Shown piece after piece: positions 38,408 through 49,862 of a stretch of DNA of 64,000 nucleotides (its first letter is position 1; the number at the start of each line of letters is the position of its first letter). Source of the DNA: Grammothele lineata (lineage: Eukaryota; Basidiomycota; Agaricomycetes; Polyporales; Polyporaceae); assembly GCA_002150815.3 (NCBI GenBank), contig NDFF03000014.1, forward strand, positions 1 through 64,000, written 5' to 3'. Below the pieces are notes generated by a model. The model saw only the letters and a program-made list of their open reading frames with translations. It made no database searches and was not told the DNA's origin. The position numbers and the translations under genes are program-made.

Positions 38408-38740
38408 TGTAATTTTTCTCACTCACATCTTCCGAATCAACTCTTCTTTCCTCTCCTTTAGCCTATTAGCCCTCGCACACGAAAAATCAATGTTTTTTGC
38501 TGGGTACCCCGAGCCACATCGCTGGGGTACCCGAGTTCCTGCTGCTACCCAGGTTTCTGCAGGCCTGAATGGAGTGCCCACGCCACGATTACTGAGCCGC
38601 TACAGCTGGTCAGTTGAAGTGCGGCACTCGATCCGATTCTCACCACAACAGGTCCCAAGTCGAACAAAGACAAGCACCGGCGATTTGAGTGCAATAATGT
38701 GCTTGCACATAGTGGAGTATAGCCTTTATGGTTATGCATA

Positions 38741-40843
38741 TTAGGTGCATATCAGTTTGTAACCTTAATGGGGTCCTATTGAGTTTTTTTAAGCCTGTAT
38801 TTACTTATTTTTTTACACCTAAGTCATCTCAAGCTCAAGTGCATCATTATGTAGATGTTGCTTACCTGACGTGCTAGCCCTATTTTTTTCTATCTCTTTA
38901 TACTTGCAACACTATGTTTACCAATCTTTCTTTAGATATTTTACATTTTTCAAAATTATAATATAAATTACCTATATCTTCACTAAGCTGCTCAGCCTCT
39001 ATTAGGGACCTTTAAAACTGGTGTGGCCACTGCAACTACTATGGTGAACATACCCTTAGTATTTGCATCTGTGTAATTTTCTTATAATAATGCATAGCAT
39101 ATGTAATCTAACCAACTAATAGCATAAATATAATATGTGCTATTGTGCACTACCTGGTATTGGTACTAAAAATACTACTTTGTGCTCTATAGGTGCACCC
39201 TTAGCTATTTTTAGTTAGCAGGACTACTTATAAAACAGCCAGAATTTCATAAAAACATACAATATGCTTTTACCTTATCTATAAGGCAAAACACACATAC
39301 CTAGATTGTTGTTTTATATTCCTATAAAATAATGCACTTTACTAACAAGACAGAGCACTAGCAATTTTCATTTGCACACATTACATCTACCATTACAATT
39401 CACCAAAAGGAATAATTTTTATAGGTATACCGCTCATGCCATTTGTGACATGCTTAATTTTACATGCTTTGGACCTAGCCAGACCCCAAAAGATGCTTAT
39501 AAGTATGGTGGCAGATGTGTATATTTATTACTTTTGGCGCATGCGCCATTTAGCCGAGCTGCGCTACACTTATTCAGCATAACACGCAAAATTAATACAT
39601 TTGTAGTCCCCGCGCGCGACTATGTTGCAGCGTGCGTGCACCGTCCGCACATTCCCCGTGCGCACACCAACACCTCACAAAGTCAAGTGTCCCTAACATC
39701 TTAGCAGCACCTTTAAGAATGACTACTATATATGCTGTCTAGTCGCAATATGTGGGAAGCAGGCAGGTGGGAGATGGCAGTAGGCGGCCGATGTGCAGAG
39801 TCCCAAGCCTGAGCAAGTCCAGATTCTGACTGCAGTTCCAATTCCAAGCCTTTTCATCACACCTAGCGAAGCTCTGAACAATAACATTATTGCATGTAAG
39901 CAAACGGGACTGCATATGCTAATGGGTGATCAGACTGGTAAGGCCATCAAGGAATGGAAGACAATTAAAGGGTTCTACTGTATCGAATAAATGTTAGATG
40001 ACCCCAGGCCAAATAGAACACCGATGAAAGGTCATTACTAAGAAAGTGTGCGGTTACTATGGCAGAGAATGACACGGAATAAAGGATTCTCGAGAGGTCT
40101 AGTAGGAAAGGTTGAAACTTTTAACATCGAGAGCAGCAGGCTATTATGAGTAGGAGTCGCATTGTACGCAGCTCAATGACTGGTACTATTAGCGATTACT
40201 GCCAGGCACTACCAGCTACTTGTTGGCCTAGATGTTGGGGGATTAATTAGCAAGATAAACAAACGAGTGAGCTTTAGTGGTAATGGTCCTTCAAACGTAC
40301 AGATTCAGATTGTCAAAGTGTAGGGCAGAGCAGAACTGAGCACGCTGTCATCGTCGAAGCAGAGCTTGCTCCTTGACAAGCCTGACACATTTGAGCACGT
40401 AAGCACTGAGATTATTAAGCAGTGGCAAGCTGTGGGCTACTCTGGATGTTCTCTCCACGACATCTCTTGCCATCTTGACATCGACAGTCCTGGCTCTTCC
40501 AGGAGTACTCTTACTATGGTCCATGTCTCTTGTTATAGGCCTTGTTGACTTCTCTACCAGCTCAGTCCTTCAGTTCAGTCCTTTGCTGTTTACAACCCCC
40601 ATCATAACTCTTGCCTTTGACAATCCTCTCGTCCTTTGGAATGAGCTCACACCACAGTCAATGAGGGCAGAGAGTAAGAAGTCTAGATGTAATAGGGATG
40701 TAGAAAAAAGAGACAAGTGAGTACTCAGCATTCATTCGGTGCTTCTATCTATAGATCAACCCTTTGTGCTATAAGGAAACCAGACACATCTCCCCTTGGG
40801 ACCGCCAGTCTGACGCTTCCCAACGGCGCGGCCACAGGAAGGA
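38741..40843. other. AT-rich repeat debris without a supported gene
   Basis: Highly AT-rich at 38.75-39.6 kb, then mixed sequence to the R1 copy. Frames of 60-80 codons (for example 39793-39990 and 40475-40720) show no domain. The stretch 40290-40840 is GC-richer and could be a captured gene fragment, but I cannot identify it. Confidence 0.4.
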
Positions 40844-42961
40844 CTTGGTGGGAGAGGGCCATGGCTGGCAAGCACAATTTATAAGGAACAGAAGCTATTT
40901 AGCTGATATTCACTTTACTAGATACTGCTCATGCAAATTTATATAGAATGAGTCAATTATTGTGGTTCCTGTCTGCTCTTTTAAATGCATGACACACTCA
41001 CTTACACCTCTAAAACTGAACATATAAAAGCCACCCCATGTAGTGTTAGTATCCATGCTATCAACACTCATGATGGTATATTGATCCTCATTATTACTTA
41101 CCTAGAACCATTAAAAAACCTCATCAAGCAGGGCTTTACTGTATGTTATGTATTTGGCTGCTTATGAACTTACTTAAGTGCCCTTGCCCTACATTATTAC
41201 TTACTGCACTGGCCTACCCCTCCACTGTTGTCTCTTGCACACAGATTCAGCCTATGGCATTTGCTTTATGTGTAGTTTGCTGCTAACAAATGTCAAACAC
41301 ACAGTACACCATTGGATAGTGCATACTGAATGGTAGCTACCTTGTAGACTATATAGTGCATCTACCTGTGCATAGAGCAGTAGAATATCCATATTTTGGC
41401 CTCTCCATCTGTTGCATAGTGCCTCAGCTTCTATGCAACATTAGCTATTTCACTTACACACATATATATAACTTGTTGCCTTCACTGCATGTTGTACAGA
41501 CATTATCATGCTCCACAATATGCACCATTCTATTCTCCTCATCTGTAGCTTTCTGGTGATATATAATATGTCCCACTTTGGTTGAGTTGTTGCAGATATA
41601 CAGCCTGATTGATTTGAGCATCTGAGTGTAGCTGAGTTTGAAAAAAAGCGCCCTAAAAGCGCAAAAAGGCCCATCCTCAGAGCTCAGATGTTGATATCTC
41701 AGCCAAATCTTAACCAAATCACATGATTGAAGTTGTGTTAGTAAGCTAGAGGCTGTGCGATCCCACGCCACTTTTAAGCGCCCAATTAGCATCAAAATTG
41801 CGTCATTTATGGGCTGGATGGCTCGGGATGCACTTGGATGACCTTCTAACGCTTATATAACTTTTGGGCGTCTATTTTCTGCCTATATCGGGAGCCCATC
41901 TCCCGTTACGGGAGATCGCTGCTCGATATAGGCAGAAAATAGACGCCGAAAATGGGCGTTTAAACGCTTTATTACTAGTAGTTTACATTGATTGTATTCA
42001 AATGAGTGTTTTGGCTGTATCTCCCTCAGTTTTGAAGATAATGACATGATTCAAGTGGTGTTATGGAGCTCTAAATAGCCCCTTTCAACCTGACATATTT
42101 GCTTGATGATGACTTACCATATTTGGCTTCCATTGATACATCAGCAACTAAATTACGCAGTTAACTAGTACATACAGTGTGTTGCAGACTTGTTCTGCTT
42201 ATATCTCCCTTAATACATGCTTGATTGACATGATTCAAAGTGCTACAGGTCACATTCAGCTATGCCTATATGCTAGTAGAGCACTACAGTAGTATAATTA
42301 ACAGTACCAAGCATGGAGCATACAATATGTACATGCATGCAGTTTGGCAGGGCACTATTAAGTCAAATGCTGTAGCAGTATAACGAGTGCAGTAATTAAC
42401 CTGGTGTTGATGCATATGCAGGTCATTTGAAGTGCTTATTAGAGGCCAGCTTAGTCCCCCCTGCTATGGGAATGCCTTGGGGGTGGATGGCACCAAGTAC
42501 TTTTGGATGACGCAGATAGGCGCTGGTATTGCGGTCATTAGTGCACTGCTATAAGGGCGCTTGCAGGGTGAAGTGTGATGCAGCCATTACTAGTGCAGTT
42601 ATTGACATGGTGTTGATGCATACAGGGGTCATTTGAAGCATATAACAAGTTGTAGTCAAGTCCCCCTAAGTGCGATAGTGTATAAGGGGTGGATGGCAGC
42701 AAGTGCATTTGGATGACGCAGAATAAGCGCTGAAGTCCAGTGAGAAAGGCACATGACTTTGCGTGCGCGCCAAAATGTTGAGAAACCCTAACCCTATAGA
42801 TTTTCAATCTCCGCTCCAAATGGTAAGTAACTTTTGTATTGCCATCAGTGGCTGTGCTTACTGGCACCTTTCTGAGTCTGAAGCGGTTTCACACTAAGGG
42901 TAACGCGGATGGCAGGGATGGCTCGCCCATAAAAAACGATTATTCGTTCCTCATAAATCGT
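40844..42961 (+). mobile_element. R1 repeat family, copy 1 (about 2.1 kb)
   Basis: This is the first of several copies of one repeat. The left edge shares CTTGGTGGRARAGGGCCATG and GCTGGCAAGCACRATTTA with copies at 49860 and 52270. The right edge is ...CCCATAAAAAACGATTATTC then GTTCCTCATAAATCGT, ending at 42961. The reverse complement of the right end (ACGATTTATGAGGAAC) matches a string near the left end (ACAATTTATAAGGAAC), suggesting short terminal inverted repeats. No transposase frame is visible, so it is non-autonomous. Inside are iterated TTGGATGACGCAGATAAGCG-like modules, many AAGCGCC/GGGCGCTT strings and a fold-back insert. The right end directly abuts the EST1-like fragment. Confidence 0.7.
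41867..41947. repeat. 24-bp perfect inverted repeat with a nested hairpin
   Basis: Arms at 41867-41890 and 41924-41947 are exact reverse complements (starting GGCGTCTATTTTCTGCC). Between them lies a second palindrome at 41898-41916, ATCTCCCGT-T-ACGGGAGAT, with 9-bp arms and a one-base loop. The equivalent part of R1 copy 3 (about 53.3-53.4 kb) lacks it, so it looks like a small fold-back insertion specific to copy 1. Confidence 0.85.
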
Positions 42962-44220
42962 AATCACGGTCCTCATAGCACAGTGCCTCGATAGTGACAC
43001 CTCGAAGATGGGTGTCGACGACAAGGAGCTCTCTGACAAGTCCACTGCCAGCACTGAGTTGCTGTCCGCGCACAAGCCCGAGCTTCCTGCCTCCCTCCTC
43101 TGCCTCGTGATGCAGCTCGCTTTTGCGATGCTCTCGCACACTCTCCGCCACCCGTTCCGCTGGCTGAGCCAGTACTCGACACCAACCCTCAACCCATACA
43201 ACACCATCCTGCTCACTTTCCTATCTACTATCCTTCGCGAGCTCTCAGTGTGCTCAGCCCTTGAGCGCACAATTTTTTGAGAGGAGCTCACCACCTTCCT
43301 TACCAACATCCCCCGGTGCGACGTTCTCTGCAAACACCAGAAGGTCAGCACTGAGAGTGGTCTCTTGCTTACAAGTGGCTGCAAGCCCCTCCCGGAGGAC
43401 TGGTGTGTCTGCGGCATGGGCTGGGGAGGGAAGGTTTTCAAACGCGGGTTCTGGAGCAAGGACACCAAGGCCGCGGGCGAAGAGTGCAACATCGAGGTTG
43501 AGGTCCTCGACCGCGTTGAGATCCCCGACGAGGCCATGGACAGTATCATCGAGGACAAAGGCGACAACCGCAAGGACCAGTCGCCTGAGAAGCGTTGTTG
43601 GATCCGCCTCGCGCGCGCCGGTCTTCACATTGGGCACGACATCCACAGCTTCAAGTCTGCGGCAAGCTCTTCAGAGGACAGCTGGCTGTGCTGATGCATC
43701 GAGGGCTCGCTTGCACAGAAGGTGGCAAGGTAGAAGGAGGAGCAGCGCGGGCGAGAGCAGGAGGAGCAGAGGCTCAGGGGCATGAAATGGAGTGAGGACT
43801 TTATGGAGGTCAATGATGTTGAGATACTGGCGGACGATGAAAGTGACGATGACGACAATGTGGACACTGATGAAATCCGAAAACTCAAAGTATGTTGCTG
43901 GCATTTGGTCAGGGTTTCTGTTTGTATAGACACACCTACCGGTCTTTGCCACAGGAGCGCTGGAGACACCTCCAGAGGCTGCTCGAGTCCGGCCACTGCG
44001 AGACATAGTCATGTCAATTGCGCAGCGCATCATCACGCAAGAATAGTGTGGCGCGCCCGTCTCTGCGCGCTGTGCCTAGCCATAGTGCTTGTAGTCGACA
44101 CCAATATTCTCCTGTCGTCACTTGCGAAATTCTCTGGGGTCTGCACTCATGGAGTCCAAGCGATGGACTGTAGTCGTCCCCCTTCCGATCATTATGGAGC
44201 TCAATAGCTAGTCATCGGAC
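42962..44220 (+). pseudogene. Second EST1/SMG6-like fragment, intron retained
   Basis: A partial duplicate of the gene at 1-3312, in the opposite orientation. It starts mid-exon immediately after the R1 terminus (homology from about AATCACGGTCCTCATAGC) and covers the EST1 central region (AFAMLSHTLRHPFRWLSQY), GMGWGGKVFKRGFWSKDTKA, EVEVLDRVEIPDEAMD, the acidic linker ending TDEIRKLK, a retained intron beginning GTATGTTGCTGGCAT at the same place, and the PIN start VLVVDTNILLSSLAKFSG and MESKRWTVVVPLPIIMELN. Stops follow ALERTIF and SSSEDSWLC and occur inside QKVAR-stop-KEEQ. Frameshifts lie before and within the PIN part. Because the intron is retained, it is a DNA-level copy and not a retrocopy. 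It cannot encode a working protein. Confidence 0.85.
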
Positions 44221-44322
44221 GTTTCGCAGCTCAGCTCAGCGGCTTCGGCAGCGTTCTAGTATATCACCTCCTATATCTGCTCCCTGTGTAACACAACATT
44301 GACACGCACTGCGCAAATGTAC

Positions 44323-45324
44323 TTAAAACGGAACAAGGGACTGTATCGCTTCTATAATAATGGTATCTTCCCTAGTAAGTACTCTAGCCTGGCGCATGTG
44401 TGAAACCATCCCCAGTCTACATCCATCCTTCACTTCCCGGATATGTGATGTCTCAAGAAGCGTGAGGATTTGCTCACCCTGCCAAGCATCATCCGTATGC
44501 AGGAGGTATCTAGCCACCTTATCCTTCCACTCGAGGCTCCAGCTGACCTCACACGCAATAGAGCCTGATTGGCACCCATCACTGTGCTGCATCTTCGGGG
44601 CAGCATATGCAATCAAGCGTCGATATTTGTCGATGGCTGAACGAGCTGCTGTAATGGCGTAGAAGGGGCCAAGGCCCATTTGCTCAGCCTAGGCCGGTGT
44701 GATCTCGGGAAAGGGAATTGTGGCGAGTTCAGTGAATGACGAGACAATCCAGTCCTTAATTTCATTGTGGAGGCCGAGGCTAAGTCAAAGACTCAGAGAG
44801 ACATGGGGCAGAGCCTCAAACGCTACTTGGGCCTGCACCTGTACTGTCTTATATTGAAAGAAGTAACCGAGGTTCAAGATGGCGGTAAGAGCCTCTACAT
44901 TATCTGTTGGAATAATGCTGATTAAATCAATAAATCAAATGATTGTCAAACCAAGGTAGTAGAATCAATGGGCAACTCACTGCTGTAACAGAAAATCGAG
45001 AAACCGGTCAAAATTACACCGCAGAATATTGGGGAGGACAACAGGATTTTCATCACTTAGGCCTTCACCCACATTCTCTGGTTTGAAGGAGAGCATCGTC
45101 TTGAAGAACCCTGAGTCAAGAACAAGGTATGAACAATGAAGTCGGTAAAGTATATTGCTTGTTTCGAGCTGAGGGAGAGCCTTCATATCAGTTTCAGAAC
45201 TTGTATGGGTGTGCATTCATGCACTTCTATAACTCACAAGGCAAACAAAGTTTCCATCATTAAAATAGTAGAGAGGATAATGTTGAGCAAAAGAGAAACG
45301 ATCGACAGGAGAGGCTTCTGGCAT
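44323..45324 (-). pseudogene. BTB/POZ-domain gene with two nonsense codons
   Basis: The reverse strand from ATG 45322-45324 gives MPEASPVDRFSFAQHYPLYY and FNDGNFVCL. After an intron it reads LETSNILYRLHCSYLVLDSG, FFKTMLSFKPE, SDENPVVLPNILRCNFDRFL and DFLLQH. After a second intron it reads IPTDNVEALTAILNLGYFFQ. This is the basidiomycete BTB/POZ pattern (DGN-hLLYRLH-SYL--DS--F and SDENP--L). The last exon continues to IEAIQSLVPF but holds in-frame TGA (in PHVSLSL-stop-LSLGLHN) and TAG (in PEITPA-stop-AEQMG). BTB proteins are adaptors for Cul3 ligases or transcription. Splice sites are intact, so loss is recent or the gene may be expressed truncated. Confidence 0.8.
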
Positions 45325-46544
45325 GCCTTCAGTGAGGGCCCCTCAGAGAACAAGAAGAGAAAGCCACGAAGCACACATTAGTGCTGCTGCCCAGCTCTGA
45401 CATGCATATACCGTATTGCAGACAGGCCCCCGATCATCTTTGATTGGCTATATGCTGGCGTATGCACCAAAGTCTAGATCCTGAACTCAAGGTAAGCTCG
45501 AGGATGTCTCGACTGGGATGGGCGCCTATTCATAAAATACCCTGCAGCCAGGCCATGAGCGTCTAATTTGCAGCGCGTGCAGTGCAGTGTGTGGCGGCGT
45601 GTGCGTGGTGCGCCATTTGAAAAGCACGCTTGATTGAGTAAGTGCGCATTGTTACTCGGATTAATAAAAGCGCAGCATAATGATAAATGTACACATCTGC
45701 CTTCATATATAAGCATTGCCACTGGTGCCACTACAACATTTAATTATTCATTAGAATAAGGGTAAGGTATATATGTAAGTATTATCTCTATAATGATGGA
45801 AGGCATTTTACTGATGCCTGAGTAGGTATGCTTATCTGCAAAATGCAAAGAGCTATTTTAGAAGCTCTAAGTAGTTAAAAACATTAAGCAGCTACTACAG
45901 CTTCTTCTTGACTCCGCAATGCAATAATCCTTAATATTTGTCATGATAAACTGTGTGCACTCATTAGAAAAGGTGGGTGCTATATTCATTTTTATAATGG
46001 ATTTTCAGATGACTTACCAGTGATTGTATTACTATATAGTATATATTCAAATGGCTCTGTCAAGTAGCAAGGAAGGAGGACTGTGTATAATAACGTAATA
46101 AGTTGTTTAATCTTATTCGAAAAGCAAATAAGTGGGGGGAGATTAAAGCACTTCTGGATCTTCTACTGGTAAGTTATTTATTTTAGTATTTTGGTGAATG
46201 ACTTCTAATAGCTCATTCCTATCAGCTTGCCTACTATGCACAACAGTTATTCTGCTCTAATCACTATTTAATTGTAATCTTAGTAGATTACATTATCTAT
46301 TTGTGCCCTATTTCTCTTCTATTTATACACATTATAACAGCACTTTGCCACGCCTGTACGTACTTCTGTAGCCCTGTTTTAAGATCTTCCCCCTTTTTTC
46401 AAAATTTTAATAAGCAGAGCTTGTTTTAATTTCTCTTTCTAAATATGCCTTTTACACTTTTTTAAAACTATGAATTAGCTTTACAATTGCCATCTAACAC
46501 ATCAGCTAAGCAGATCACCACCCCTATTGTACTGCTCACTAAAC
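45325..46544. other. AT-rich stretch, no supported gene
   Basis: Promoter side of the BTB pseudogene, then about 800 bp of AT-rich sequence with no domain-bearing frame and no recognisable repeat shared with the R1 copies. Confidence 0.45.
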
Positions 46545-47131
46545 TGTCACGGCAGGTGCTGCCACAAGGACAAACAAACAAAAAAAGTGCTGGGCTTATT
46601 TATAGGGCAAACAAATAGAGGTGTTACAATAGTGTGCAAATAGAGGTGTGACGAGGGGCAGTGCCGTTAGGCTGCAAGCAAGGCAGGAGTCTAGCAAGAG
46701 GATAGATTGGAGGAGGACTCCAAGGTACAGGGGAGGGGATAACAGAAGAACAAGTCTGCCCTCTCAGGGTCAGACAGGGGGTCCTTATATACATATAGGG
46801 GTTCTACAATACACTACCTATGATTGGACGCTAAAGATAGGGGGAATATCAGATGGTTACTAAGGGAGCGAGTCTAAATTGCATCCGGGTGATCCAGAGC
46901 TCAGGACACGTGAAATGGGAATGGCCGGAAGGATCTGGAGGGGTGACATCATTCATGAAGTAAGATATATGTAATAGGGCCCAGAAGGGTCCTGCCATGT
47001 GGTCTATAGGGTTCCCTGAAGGGTTAGGGGTTCCCCCACCCTGGGTTTGATTCCTGCAAGGGGCAAAATAAATAGGGGTGCCTTTCCTGGGCGTCAAGAC
47101 CACGTGAGATCGAAAACCGAAAACCATTACA
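46545..47131 (-). mobile_element. Solo LTR (587 bp) with 5-bp target-site duplication
   Basis: The sequence runs TGTCACGGCAGG...CCATTACA and is bordered on both sides by TAAAC (46540-46544 and 47132-47136). It has the TG...CA ends of an LTR. Read on the minus strand it starts TGTAATGGTTTTCGG, contains TATA-type strings (TATATAAGGACC, later CTATAAATAAGCCC), and ends GCAGCACCTGCCGTGACA, a form common in basidiomycete Ty3/Gypsy LTRs. No internal coding sequence or second LTR is present, so it is a recombination-derived solo LTR. Assignment to Ty3/Gypsy is inference from end sequence only. Confidence 0.88.
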
Positions 47132-47229
47132 TAAACTGTTACCTATACTGAGGACCACTTAAAAGATTATGTGTGAGTACCTTTTCACCTTCTCATTTGC
47201 CAGCTTTGATGACTCTAAACTTTGTATTT

Positions 47230-49560
47230 GGGGGGAGTGGGCCATTGCTGGCAGCTACGATTAATGAGGAATAGCAAAGAAGTATATTTTGCTATCATAT
47301 CATTATTGGAAGGTACATAGCATACAATTTACACTACAGTTTTCATTTTATATAAATCTTGTATATTATATCTATTTGGATCCTCTATTTACATATGCCA
47401 TCAACATGGAAACTTTTATCCCACACCTCTGCCTTGACAATTCACACTGCATGTTAGCTTGGATAATATTTCTTAGGCTGTCAGCTTACTACTCCTAATT
47501 TTACTCCATCAAATGTTGCTATTAAATCTTAAAACATGCACCATTGCATTCCCCTCAATTTTACCTTTTTAACGGTATATAATATGTCCTACTTTGCCTC
47601 AAGTATCATGGAGATATGGCTTATACAACATGTGTCAAAATATATGTCACAACATGTGTCACAACATGTGTCTTGCCATGCAGATGCCATGCAAAAGCCA
47701 TATGGCACATCTTGAGCTTAATCTCCCACTCAAACGATAAAGCATAACCTTACATGCCTAGCTAGGAGGACAAACCCTATTAGAGTTGAAGAGCTTAAGC
47801 TTACGCCCAAACCATCAAATAAGCGCCCAAATAGCGGCAGAGTGCGACAATGTGACTGCTTGGTCACTAGTAACTGTCTGTCACTAGTGCAGAATGAAGG
47901 GGGTTAAAACAGAGTTGTGTGAATAACTCTGTCAGTTCTGCTTCAAATGACATCATTAGGGGCTCATTCAAGAGCCTATTATTACGCGCATTTGATGGAT
48001 GACTAAGCGCCCATATTAACGTCCATCTTTGGGATGGATTGATCAGAGAGAGAGTTTGGATGTAGTGCATTAAAAGGAGGCTGTCAGACAAAGTTGTGAT
48101 TTTGTTTGCCCCATAACTCTATCAGTTTTGGTCCAAATGACATCTTTCAAGTTGCTTCAGGTGCGTCAGAAGCAGGACTATCGAACTGTGAAAGGGCACC
48201 CACGATTCTCTCATATATTCAGCCCTAAACGGGCGCTTTTTTGCGCTAAAGCGCTTGCTCACTTTTGCAGGCAGTACTCTATGGCGCGTCTCTGCACGTC
48301 ATTTTCCGCAGTACAATGATGCGTCATGGAGCACCCCCAGCTGGAGTGAGCAGGTGCCTTAGAGCAAAGTAGCGCCCAAAATTGCACCCAGGAGAGCTGT
48401 TTTACTGTCAAAACTCGATTAAAATGTGCAATTATGAAGATATTTTTATATCACCTTCAAATCTTCATCAAATCACATGATCCAAGAGGCACCTGATAGC
48501 CCGAGACCATCCCTATCTTATCTGCACTTGGCGCCAGCAAGACGTAAGCTGATTGTGCCACAACAGCCGCTTCATTCCAGTCACTCTGCTGTGACTACTG
48601 TCACTCAGAGTGACTTGCAGTGACAAAACTTGACATACACCTAGCTCACCCAGTTCTGCACGGAATTGCATGAATGGGGGCTTAATAAAAAGCCATTGCA
48701 TAGGGCTATTTATGTGTAACATTCGCCTTTTGATCACATCAGTCAGTGGGTCCCTATCGGGCAATACATGGACGTATAGCTATTAGAGGGCTGCCATATG
48801 TCAAGGTTTCTATAGCTTGGTAACTAGACTACTTATGAACATGGTTCAAGTGCATACAGTCATCATTTGAACTCTATATGCACATGACATACACTCCCTC
48901 CATCAGTGATGTCATCTTGATGATGGATGGCTTGAAGATGTTTTGGATGACACATATAAGCGCTAGTAAGTGTAACATGCTTGTGTGACAGCTAGCTTAT
49001 GCAGCTATACAGACAATATGAGAGTCAATGGAACACTTGATAGAAAGCCCTATAGTCACACCCTTGCTGCTTTATAATAGTGACATGCATTCAGCACTTA
49101 ACATTAATGTACTGCAGAGTGTGCTTCAATGTCACAACTACTATAACTCAGTAACTATTTGACTTACAAATGGGGTAAAGGTTCATACAGTCATCATTTC
49201 AATGCTATAAATAGATGGGGTAAGCTCCCTTTCCCTCAGATGTTAACTTGATGATGGATGGCTTCAATAACTTTTGGATGACACATTTAAGTGCTCTGTA
49301 TAGGTTAAGGGTGAGTGCTGGTGCCGTACAGGCTAAGGAAGTCACGTGCTGAAATGTGAGCGCTAACACTCAACCCTAACCCTACACAATCTCAAGCTCC
49401 GCCTCAATGAGTAACTAAATCTTGTAATGAGATCAATGGTAAGTGCTTATTAGCGCCTTTCTGAGTTCAGGCTGAGTCTAAAGCGGGTAACACTAAGCGT
49501 GTCACGAATGGCACAGATGGCACGCCCATAAAAAACGATTGTTTGTTTCTCATTAATCGT
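47230..49560 (+). mobile_element. R1 repeat family, copy 4 (diverged)
   Basis: The right terminus CCCATAAAAAACGATTGTTT then GTTTCTCATTAATCGT ends at 49560 and matches copies 1, 3 and 5. Further left, strings such as GGTATATAATATGTCCTAC (about 47572) parallel copy 1 at about 41557. At least two TTGGATGACACAxxTAAGYG modules (about 48950 and 49280) are present. The left boundary is approximate because divergence is high. Confidence 0.5.
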
Positions 49561-49769
49561 AAAACGAGCTTAACCAGCATGTTTGCCCATAAGAATGCCT
49601 AAGGCTCATCCACCTTTGTGTAGACAGGCAAAAGAGCCCAAACATGTTCTTGTTTCTTGGGATCACTGCTCATTGATTCGACAGCATGCAGCTTCAACAC
49701 ATCATCTTAGACTTCGTAAAGTATGTTGTCCAGTCTTCCATTTAATTTTGATCAGTGTAACTAATATTT

Positions 49770-49862
49770 TATCTCAGATTGAAGGGCTCACATATTAGTA
49801 AATATTTTATGGCTGAGCTGGTCGCTTCTCTTAAGGAATATGGCATTGAGAAGACAGTACTT
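49770..49862 (+). pseudogene. Probable hAT transposase fragment
   Basis: One frame reads GSHISKYFMAELVASLKEYG followed by IEKTVL. This resembles the hAT transposase segment 'HTGEYLA--L---L-EYGI--KIL' that precedes the second catalytic region. Only about 30 residues are visible and the R1 copy 2 edge follows at once. The call rests on motif resemblance only. Confidence 0.35.

Larger units (their letters stand above)
33400..38740 (+). mobile_element. DIRS-like tyrosine-recombinase retrotransposon, inactivated
   Basis: The order is gag-like protein, reverse transcriptase, RNase H and tyrosine recombinase on one strand, with no LTRs and no DDE integrase. This is the DIRS/Ngaro order of retroelements. 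The boundaries are estimated from the change between the GC-richer element and AT-rich flanks at about 33.4 and 38.7 kb. A 25-bp direct repeat with two mismatches at 33667-33691 and 34195-34219, and a related string (CTGCTACCCAGGT) at about 38540, could be parts of split terminal repeats. Four in-frame stop codons (34697, 36906, 37709, 38195) and an altered RT catalytic motif show that it is dead. No methyltransferase domain of the DIRS1 type was seen, which favours a Ngaro-like member. Confidence 0.8.

Noticed and set aside
47035..47060. GGGTTTGATTCC in the solo LTR as a tRNA T arm or primer-binding site
   Set aside because: It lies inside the LTR rather than next to it and no cloverleaf can be drawn.
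49583..49798. 71-codon plus-strand frame after R1 copy 4 as a gene
   Set aside because: No domain, non-conserved composition, and it overlaps a different frame with better hAT resemblance.
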